Assembly: GCA_042569905.1 (NCBI GenBank)
Contig: JBHPHA010000034.1
Location: 1-7,527 of the forward strand
Length of the DNA: 7,527 nucleotides
Direction of reading: 5' to 3'
DNA from: JBHPHA01 sp042569905
Lineage (GTDB): Bacteria; Patescibacteriota; Minisyncoccia; Moranbacterales; UBA9337
How positions within the stretch are numbered: position 1 is the first letter of the stretch; the number at the start of each line of letters is the position of its first letter. Below the pieces are notes generated by a model that did not search any database, was not told the DNA's origin, and saw only the letters and a list, made by a program, of their open reading frames with translations. Made by a program: the position numbers and the translations under genes. Below, piece after piece: positions 1-4,363 of this stretch.

Positions 1-33
1 AGTATATATAGGTAATAAATTTATAGGTAAATT

Positions 34-1059
34 ATGGAATCGTTGATATTTTGGTTAGTGATTATTGGGTATGTTGTTTACTCAGCCTCCAAGGAAAAAA
101 GGAAGCGGGATCCGAATGTAATTCATGCTTCAGAGAAGGGTCGGTTTAGTAAGTTTGAAAATCTATTTAGTAAGCCAAGGGCAAGGTTTTCGACTTCAAG
201 TAAGGATAAATCAAAAAATAATCTAGATAATTTTATGGAAATGTCAAGAAATAAGGTGTGGATAGCAGTCGCGATAGTTGTGGCGATTATTGCTATCATT
301 AATGTGCTTGTGGTAATCCCTGCTGGATATACTGGAGTTCAGACGCTATTTGGAAAAGTTAAAGTAAAGGAGCTTGCTAGTGGAATGCATGTTGTGAATC
401 CATTTGTGAACATTGAGAAGATGAGTATTAGGACTGAGGAATATACTATGAGCATTGCTCAAGGCGAGGGTCAGAAATATGGAGCAGACCAAATTCAAGC
501 TCTTACAAAGGAGGGTCTTATGATTGACTTGGATATCACTGTCTTTCATCACTTAATTGAAGACAAGGCTTCAGACGTGTATAGAGAGTTGGGTTCTAAT
601 TTTCAAGAAAAAATAATTAGACCTGAAATTAGGAGCGCTATTCGTGAAGTGATTGCGAAGTATGATGCTAAAGATGTGTATAGCGATAAGCGGGCTGAAG
701 TTTCAAGTGCGATTAATAATAGGTTAACTGAAACAGTTGAGCCAAGAGGAATTGTGGTCGAACAAGTTCTTCTGAGGAACGTAACTTTACCAGCAAAACT
801 TTCATCAAGTATTCAAGAAAAATTACAAGCTGAACAAGAATCTCAAAGATATGATTTCTTGCTTGAAAAGGAAAAGAAAGAGGCCGACAGGAAAAGAATT
901 GAGGCTGCGGGTCAACGTGATTCTCAAAAAATTATCGATGAATCTTTGACTGAAAATTATCTTGAATATCTGTACATTAGAGAACTGAAAGACAGACAAG
1001 GAACAATCTATGTTCCAACTGGAGGAAATGGTTTACCACTTTTCAAAAGTGTTAACTAA
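34..1059 (+). CDS. Prohibitin/SPFH (Band 7) domain membrane protein
   Basis: This is a 341-residue SPFH/prohibitin-family protein, a type that forms membrane-anchored oligomers and often scaffolds membrane proteases or microdomains. A hydrophobic segment lies at residues 4-18, followed by a basic, Ser-rich linker (19-72). A second strong membrane helix spans about 76-96 and runs into VIPAGYTGVQTLFGKV, the usual entry to the SPFH domain (about 95-255). After it come an Ala/Glu/Lys-rich coiled coil (about 256-300) and a short Gly-containing tail. Prohibitin-like proteins are usually near 270-300 residues, so the extra length is the N-terminal extension with a second hydrophobic segment. The start at 34 has only a weak AGG upstream. 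Starts at Met68 or Met70 (about 235-241) would remove the extension, but nothing like a Shine-Dalgarno site precedes them. A terminator follows directly, so no downstream partner is co-transcribed. The specific partner is unknown. Confidence 0.9.
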   Translation: MESLIFWLVIIGYVVYSASKEKRKRDPNVIHASEKGRFSKFENLFSKPRARFSTSSKDKSKNNLDNFMEMSRNKVWIAVAIVVAIIAIINVLVVIPAGYTGVQTLFGKVKVKELASGMHVVNPFVNIEKMSIRTEEYTMSIAQGEGQKYGADQIQALTKEGLMIDLDITVFHHLIEDKASDVYRELGSNFQEKIIRPEIRSAIREVIAKYDAKDVYSDKRAEVSSAINNRLTETVEPRGIVVEQVLLRNVTLPAKLSSSIQEKLQAEQESQRYDFLLEKEKKEADRKRIEAAGQRDSQKIIDESLTENYLEYLYIRELKDRQGTIYVPTGGNGLPLFKSVN

Positions 1060-1081
1060 ATCTCGGTCCTGAAAAATAAAT

Positions 1082-1117
1082 AAAAAGACTTTCTAAATAA
1101 GAAAGTCTTTTTATTTT
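1082..1117 (+). terminator. Rho-independent terminator after the SPFH gene
   Basis: AAAAAGACTTTC (1082-1093) pairs perfectly with GAAAGTCTTTTT (1101-1112) around a 7-base loop, and TATTTT follows. The stem is flanked by an A-run on one side and a T-run on the other. It starts 22 bases after the SPFH stop codon. It could also act weakly in the opposite direction, but no minus-strand gene is nearby. Confidence 0.8.
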
Positions 1118-1267
1118 AACAGGGAAATCCATAACCGTTAAATGATGCGTATCTGAGTCGTAAGGTTCTGCTGTTTAAAAAGTGACAAGCTACTCGAAAA
1201 AAGAATATTTGTAAGTAATTAAAGTGCTAAACTGTAATTCTGGAAAGTACTTCGATTTATCGGGGAC

Positions 1268-1394
1268 ATTCAGGATCCATTCTTAATCAAACTTCAGCTT
1301 ATTGTTATTTGCTATAGCTAATGAAGGATGGATTCCGGATAAACTATTTTTCTAGATTTCGATTCCTCAATCTGAAAAATATGTTTTCCGGAAT
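1268..1394. repeat. Nested imperfect inverted repeats, likely a degenerate intergenic palindromic element
   Basis: Two inverted repeats share a middle arm. In the first, ATTCAGGATCCATTCTT (1268-1284) pairs with AAGGATGGATTCCGGAT (1324-1340), matching at 13 of 17 positions. In the second, the arm at 1332-1358 (beginning ATTCCGGAT) pairs with the arm at 1369-1394 (ending CCGGAATG less one base). That pairing covers almost the full 26 bases with only three single-base indels or bulges around a 10-base loop. The end motifs 'GGATTCCGG' and 'CCGGAATGAC' resemble the widespread intergenic hairpin repeats seen in many bacterial genomes. Family membership is inference. The pairing is visible in the sequence. 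Confidence 0.6.
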
Positions 1395-1465
1395 GACAAA
1401 AATAGGCTGATCTAATTTAGCTAGGAGGAAAAATGAATGTAATATGAATTCAAGAATTTAAAGCA

Positions 1466-1492
1466 TTGACTTTTTGGTTGAAGTGTGATAAC
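1466..1492 (+). promoter_or_regulatory. Possible promoter for the small membrane-protein cassette
   Basis: TTGACT (1466-1471) matches the -35 consensus at five of six positions. GATAAC (1487-1492) is a partial -10 match after a short 15-base spacer. The leader to the ATG at 1568 would be about 70 bases. The short spacer and weak -10 keep confidence low. Confidence 0.35.
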
Positions 1493-1567
1493 ATAGATAG
1501 TTAAAATAGTTCTTTGATGTGTTGTTGAAAGAAGCAATTATTTATTTTTTTTAAGGAGGAAATCGTA

Positions 1568-1786
1568 ATGAAGAATCAAGTTAGTGGTTTGAATAAGTTG
1601 ATAGTGTTGTTATTAATCTTTATCGGGTTGGCATTTGTATATCCATTATTTGCAAATGATCCGTATTTGGGTGGAATAGCTTTGCTAGCAGGCTTTGTTG
1701 GTGGAGCAATTACATTTGGCTGCATCATTGCAAAAGTCATGGGAAACAAGGATGAAGATGAAGATTCTGATTCATCGACTTCATGA
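1568..1786 (+). CDS. Small two-helix membrane protein, unknown function
   Basis: This 72-residue protein is of no family I recognise. Two hydrophobic segments are evident, at about residues 10-29 and 33-57. The second is Gly/Ala-rich (GGIALLAGFVGGAITFG), which suggests tight helix packing. The C-terminus is very acidic and Ser-rich (GNKDEDEDSDSSTS). The basic N-terminus (MKNQ...NK) and acidic tail imply a helical hairpin, but the orientation cannot be fixed from sequence alone. The start is well supported: TAAGGAGGA lies at 1552-1560, seven bases ahead of the ATG. The stop TGA (1784-1786) lies inside the Shine-Dalgarno region of the next small gene, so the two are likely translationally coupled. 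Small size leaves some doubt, but the ribosome site, helices and downstream terminator together support a real gene. Confidence 0.75.
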   Translation: MKNQVSGLNKLIVLLLIFIGLAFVYPLFANDPYLGGIALLAGFVGGAITFGCIIAKVMGNKDEDEDSDSSTS

Positions 1787-1789
1787 GGA
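1785..1789 (+). promoter_or_regulatory. Shine-Dalgarno site overlapping the upstream stop codon
   Basis: The bases GAGGA start within the TGA stop (1784-1786) of the 72-residue gene and sit seven bases before the ATG at 1797. This decides the start of the 49-residue gene and implies translational coupling. Confidence 0.6.
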
Positions 1790-1796
1790 TTCGAAG

Positions 1797-1946
1797 ATGA
1801 TCTTTGAAAAAACATGCGATGCGGTAATTGTGCTTATGATCCCAATCTTTTTTGTAGGGGTGGTGCTTGTGAGTGTTTACCATGTTGCACGAGTGATTGA
1901 ATTTTCTCAGCCCAATTTGTACCACTCACTTTCGTATCTTTTGTAA
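1797..1946 (+). CDS. Very small single-helix membrane protein, coupled to the preceding gene
   Basis: This 49-residue protein is of unknown function. One strong membrane helix covers about residues 9-31 (AVIVLMIPIFFVGVVLVSV). A short polar C-terminal segment follows (HVARVIEFSQPN...). I chose the start at 1797 because GAGGA (1785-1789) lies seven bases upstream and overlaps the TGA of the previous gene. The open frame continues upstream to 1695, but that start would overlap the preceding gene by about 90 bases and add a non-hydrophobic, low-quality segment with no ribosome site. A perfect terminator begins 18 bases after the stop. The arrangement suggests that the two small proteins are made in a fixed ratio and may associate in the membrane, which is inference. 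Confidence 0.6.
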   Translation: MIFEKTCDAVIVLMIPIFFVGVVLVSVYHVARVIEFSQPNLYHSLSYLL

Positions 1947-1963
1947 AAAAATAACCTTGATAG

Positions 1964-2001
1964 CCTATTGAAATTTAACTTTAATTTCAATAGGTTTTTT
2001 T
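1964..2001 (+). terminator. Rho-independent terminator of the small-protein cassette
   Basis: CCTATTGAAATT (1964-1975) pairs perfectly over 12 bases with AATTTCAATAGG (1983-1994) around a 7-base loop. Seven Ts follow from 1995. It ends transcription of the two-gene cassette before the promoter region of the lipoprotein gene. Confidence 0.9.
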
Positions 2002-2017
2002 ATTTCTTTGATTTTAA

Positions 2018-2031
2018 TGGTATTATATAAA
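2018..2031 (+). promoter_or_regulatory. Probable extended -10 promoter of the lipoprotein gene
   Basis: TGGTATTAT (2018-2026) is an extended -10 arrangement, with a second overlapping candidate TATAAA at 2026-2031. No good -35 is seen, apart from a TTTCTT-like hexamer about 17 bases upstream of the second candidate. Transcription would start near 2033-2038, giving a leader of about 50 bases. A small hairpin (GACTT/AAGTC, 2039-2051) would lie at or close to the 5' end of the message. Confidence 0.4.
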
Positions 2032-2086
2032 CATACGAGACTTTCTAAGTCCAAATCTTTTTAATAATTTTTTAGAAATAAAAACT

Positions 2087-2668
2087 ATGAAAAAAACATT
2101 TCTAATTTTAGGAATTATGTTTCTAGTGGTGGCTCTTTCTGGGTGTTTTAAGAAGAGTCAACAAGAACATCAACAAGAACAAGACCAAGAAAAAACCAGT
2201 CAGCAGGAACAGAGAATGGATGGATTTGGGATGAGTGATTTGGCTGATATGATGAGTGGTGGGAAAAAGATTAAGTGTATTTATCGAGTTAAGTCCGGGG
2301 ATGATTTTGGAGTAACAACGTATGTGGATGGAAAGAAATATCGAACTGAAAGCATGATGAATAATGTTAAGTATAATTCAGTATTTGATGGCGAGAATAT
2401 GTATTCTTGGATGAATGGTCAAAAGAATGGAATGAAAATGAATATTGAATGTATGAAGGATTTTGAGATGCCTGAAGGAGTTGAGTCTCAGGAAAATATG
2501 GAAATAGAGGAGAATCCTGTTGATATGTTTGATAATAAGATTGATTTGAATTGTATGGAGGTTAGTAAGGTAGATTTTTCTGTACCAAGTGATGTTGAGT
2601 TTACTGATCAATGCGAAATGATGAAAAATCAAATGAAGATGATGCAAAAGAATATGCCAAGTTTGTAG
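2087..2668 (+). CDS. Methionine-rich secreted lipoprotein, unknown function
   Basis: This 193-residue precursor has a classic lipoprotein signal: basic MKK, a hydrophobic core (residues 4-16) and lipobox LSGC with the lipidated Cys at 20. It should be anchored on the outer face of the membrane. A Gln/Glu-rich, low-complexity linker (about 22-43) leads to a domain from about 62 onward with the core CIYRVKSGDDF...TTYVDGKKYRTE and VFDGENMYSW. This looks like repeated beta strands of a small sensing or binding fold. The product has 23 Met among 193 residues and four further Cys (64, 122, 156, 176), enough for two disulfides. The C-terminus is a Met/Lys/Gln-rich helix. Met and Cys enrichment could mean metal binding, but no defined copper motif is visible. 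The ATG at 2087 lacks a Shine-Dalgarno site but is fixed by the signal peptide. The gene is monocistronic between its own promoter and terminator. Confidence 0.85.
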   Translation: MKKTFLILGIMFLVVALSGCFKKSQQEHQQEQDQEKTSQQEQRMDGFGMSDLADMMSGGKKIKCIYRVKSGDDFGVTTYVDGKKYRTESMMNNVKYNSVFDGENMYSWMNGQKNGMKMNIECMKDFEMPEGVESQENMEIEENPVDMFDNKIDLNCMEVSKVDFSVPSDVEFTDQCEMMKNQMKMMQKNMPSL

Positions 2669-2679
2669 GGTACTTGAAG

Positions 2680-2720
2680 CAGAAGGTGTGAGTAGGAATG
2701 CACTTTCTGTTTTTATTTTT
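2680..2720 (+). terminator. Rho-independent terminator after the lipoprotein gene
   Basis: CAGAAGGTG (2680-2688) pairs with CACTTTCTG (2701-2709), with one G-U pair, around a 12-base loop. TTTTTATTTTT follows. Its T-tract ends two bases before the -35 box of the next promoter. Confidence 0.75.
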
Positions 2721-2721
2721 C

Positions 2722-2750
2722 TTGAAAAGAAGCTTTAAATGGAGTATACT
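2722..2750 (+). promoter_or_regulatory. Strong sigma70-type promoter of the MurA gene
   Basis: TTGAAA (2722-2727) and TATACT (2745-2750) are separated by exactly 17 bases. Transcription should begin near 2757, giving a leader of about 50 bases before the ATG at 2808. No Shine-Dalgarno site is seen ahead of that ATG. This is the best-formed plus-strand promoter in the window. Confidence 0.65.
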
Positions 2751-2807
2751 CTAGTTAGTTAAGAGAGTATTTGAAGAGACTTTTCATTTTTAAATTTTTA
2801 CAAGTTT

Positions 2808-4121
2808 ATGCAATATTTTAAAGTTAATGGCGGGAAGAAATTGAGTGGAGAAATTGAAGTTAATGGATCCAAAAACGCTACCGTTGCTCTTTTGGCAGCA
2901 GCGATGATTAATCGCGGAAAGACAACTTTGAAAAATGTTCCTCAAATTGAAGAGGTGAATCGATGGATTGAGATTTTGGAGAGTATTGGGGTGAGAGTAG
3001 AAAAAAAAGGAAAAACTTTGGTGATTGATCCTCCAAAAAAAATTAGTATTGAGAAAATAGATAAGCCTGCAGCAGAAAGAACTCGAAGTGTGATTTTGTT
3101 GATAAGCTCCTTGATGGGAAAATTGAACAAGTATATGATACCTCAAGCGGGTGGTTGCAAGCTTGGAAGTAGAACAGTGAAGCCTCATCTTTTTGCGCTG
3201 GAGAATTTTGGGGTAAAAATAAAGACAAAAGAAGATGGTTTTTATGTTGATACTAGGAAAAAAAATCCAGCTGAAAAAATTGTTCTTTATGAATCAGGGG
3301 ATACTGTGACAGAAACCGCTCTGATGGCGGCTGCACAGGTTCCAGGAAAAACAACAATTAAAATTGCAACTTCGAATTACATGGTTCAAGATGTTTGTTT
3401 TTTTCTTGAGAAATTGGGAGTAAAAATCAATGGAATTGGAACTACTACACTTGAGGTTGAGGGGATTAAAGATATAAATAAGGATGTGACTTATGAGATT
3501 AGCGAGGATCCAATTGAGGCAATGTTTTTCATTTCACTGGCAATTGTAACCAAGAGTAGTTTTTTGATCAAAAGGTGTCCGATTGAATTTTTGGAGCTCG
3601 AGCTCTTGAAACTTGAAAAAATGGGTCAGAGGTATGAAATTGTTGATGAATATGTCTCGAGAAATAAAAAAACTCAATTGGTTGATTTGAGATTTAAGCC
3701 TTCAAAACTAGTGGCTCTGGAAGACAAATTGCATGGACTTCCTTTTCCTGGACTTAATATGGATAATCTTCCTTTCTTTGTTCCGATTGTAATGATGGCT
3801 AAAGGAAGAACTTTGATTCATGACTGGGTTTATGAGAACAGGGCAATATATTTTACAGAGTTAAATAGAATGGGCGGAAATATTTCGCTACTTGATCCAC
3901 ATAGGGTTTATGTTGAGGGACCAACAGAGCTTCACGGTGCTGAAATGATGTCTCCTCCAGCACTTCGACCTTCCGCGATTATCTTAGTGGCAATGCTTGG
4001 TGCTCAAGGTCAATCAATCTTAAGAGATGTATATTCAATTAATAGAGGCTATGAAAATATTGTAGAAAGACTACAAAGCATCGGTGCAGACATTGAGCTT
4101 GTCGAAGGCGATTTGAAATAG
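2808..4121 (+). CDS. murA: UDP-N-acetylglucosamine 1-carboxyvinyltransferase (MurA family)
   Basis: MurA transfers enolpyruvate from PEP to the 3'-OH of UDP-GlcNAc, the first committed step of cytoplasmic peptidoglycan precursor synthesis. The 437-residue product has the two-domain EPSP-synthase fold. By comparison with E. coli MurA, the PEP/UDP-GlcNAc site pair Lys22-Asn23 is present in GSKNA. Arg93 (RTRS) matches the PEP-binding Arg91. Cys117 in GGCKLGSR matches the fosfomycin-target Cys115. Asp319 (LNMDN) matches Asp305, and VYENR (341-345) matches VFENR. Arg387 and Arg413 (INRGYE) match Arg371 and Arg397. It is clearly diverged: the usual RPVDLH is RTVKPH, the NAAxEPEI stretch is ATSNYMVQDV, and the IPDRIE region is SEDPIEAMF. 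It is slightly longer than the usual ~420 residues. It is probably a working MurA and likely fosfomycin-sensitive at Cys117. A paralogous enolpyruvyl transferase with another substrate is possible. It is transcribed alone. Confidence 0.88.
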   Translation: MQYFKVNGGKKLSGEIEVNGSKNATVALLAAAMINRGKTTLKNVPQIEEVNRWIEILESIGVRVEKKGKTLVIDPPKKISIEKIDKPAAERTRSVILLISSLMGKLNKYMIPQAGGCKLGSRTVKPHLFALENFGVKIKTKEDGFYVDTRKKNPAEKIVLYESGDTVTETALMAAAQVPGKTTIKIATSNYMVQDVCFFLEKLGVKINGIGTTTLEVEGIKDINKDVTYEISEDPIEAMFFISLAIVTKSSFLIKRCPIEFLELELLKLEKMGQRYEIVDEYVSRNKKTQLVDLRFKPSKLVALEDKLHGLPFPGLNMDNLPFFVPIVMMAKGRTLIHDWVYENRAIYFTELNRMGGNISLLDPHRVYVEGPTELHGAEMMSPPALRPSAIILVAMLGAQGQSILRDVYSINRGYENIVERLQSIGADIELVEGDLK

Positions 4122-4234
4122 TCTTGAGCTTGCTTTGAATAATTAATAGCCTTGCTAATGATTAAATTATGTGTTAGTTTGACATTGTAAAGCTTTGATT
4201 AAGTATGGGTGATACAGGTAATAGGAATTACATG

Positions 4235-4265
4235 TAGCTGTTTTTTTGTAAAGCAAAAAAAGCTA
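4235..4265. repeat. U-rich hairpin, not a standard terminator
   Basis: TAGC (4235-4238) pairs with GCTA (4262-4265), and TTTTTTTG (4241-4248) pairs with CAAAAAAA (4254-4261). A two-base bulge and a 5-base loop complete the structure. The T-run is inside the stem rather than after it. Confidence 0.5.
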
Positions 4266-4297
4266 TATTCTAATTAATGCTTAACGTTTCTTTAAAA

Positions 4298-4320
4298 ATT
4301 GAATTATTGAATGATTCAAT
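4298..4320. promoter_or_regulatory. Triple ATTGAAT half-site array, possible operator
   Basis: ATTGAAT occurs at 4298-4304 and 4306-4312, and its inverted copy ATTCAAT is at 4314-4320. The pitch is eight bases, and the last two form a perfect 7+1+7 palindrome. The array lies 44 bases before the radical SAM start, where an operator could act. A regulator role is inference, and AT-rich DNA makes chance matches more likely. Confidence 0.35.
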
Positions 4321-4363
4321 ATGTGGTAAATCTATTTAATACACAAAAACAGAGGTGAGTAAC

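Larger units (their letters stand above)
1114..1567. other. Gene-free interval with palindromic repeats and a possible promoter
   Basis: No credible ORF of gene length is present on either strand across about 450 bases. The interval holds nested imperfect inverted repeats (1268-1394), a strong AGGAGG site at 1423-1428 followed only by a four-codon reading frame, and a possible promoter at 1466-1492 that would serve the small gene at 1568. The left part, 1114-1260, shows no structure I can name. Confidence 0.6.
4122..4363 (+). other. Intergenic leader region upstream of the radical SAM gene
   Basis: This 242-base gap contains a consensus -35 TTGACA at 4179-4184 without a convincing -10 at the right distance (TATGGG at 4204 is weak and 19 bases away). 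It also holds a U-rich hairpin (4235-4265) and three ATTGAAT-type half-sites (4298-4320). A TTTAAT (4335-4340) could be a -10 close to the gene. The Shine-Dalgarno site AGAGGTGA lies at 4351-4358. No terminator with a T-tract was found for the MurA gene, so some read-through into the next gene is possible. Confidence 0.45.

Noticed and set aside
8..30. Direct repeat ATAGGTAA at 8-15 and 23-30 before the SPFH gene.
   Set aside because: Eight AT-rich bases repeated once at a window edge is too little to support a regulatory call.
1695..1796. Longer N-terminus of the 49-residue protein starting at 1695.
   Set aside because: It would overlap the preceding gene by about 90 bases, has no ribosome site and adds no conserved-looking sequence. 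The start at 1797 has a well-placed GAGGA.
1784..1910. Read-through of the TGA at 1784 as glycine (Gracilibacteria-type code), giving a Cys-rich extension.
   Set aside because: The six long genes have about 1,900 codons with many Gly but no in-frame TGA. The apparent Cys richness is the shifted reading of Val/Leu codons of the overlapping 49-residue gene.
1576..1925. Minus-strand open frames opposite the small membrane-protein cassette.
   Set aside because: The plus-strand frames have ribosome sites, helices and a terminator. The minus-strand frames have none of these.
2790..3188. Minus-strand open frame opposite the MurA gene (132 codons).
   Set aside because: It lies wholly or mostly over a confidently identified gene, has no ribosome site, and its composition (Phe, Ser, Asn, His) is what the complement of Lys/Glu/Ile-rich coding DNA gives.
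4179..4209. Promoter with consensus -35 TTGACA at 4179 for the radical SAM gene.
   Set aside because: No acceptable -10 lies at 16-18 bases. TATGGG at 19 bases is weak, so it is mentioned only in the intergenic entry.
4355..4363. GTG at 4355 as start of the radical SAM gene.
   Set aside because: The GTG is part of the Shine-Dalgarno sequence AGAGGTGA, which is spaced correctly for the ATG at 4364.
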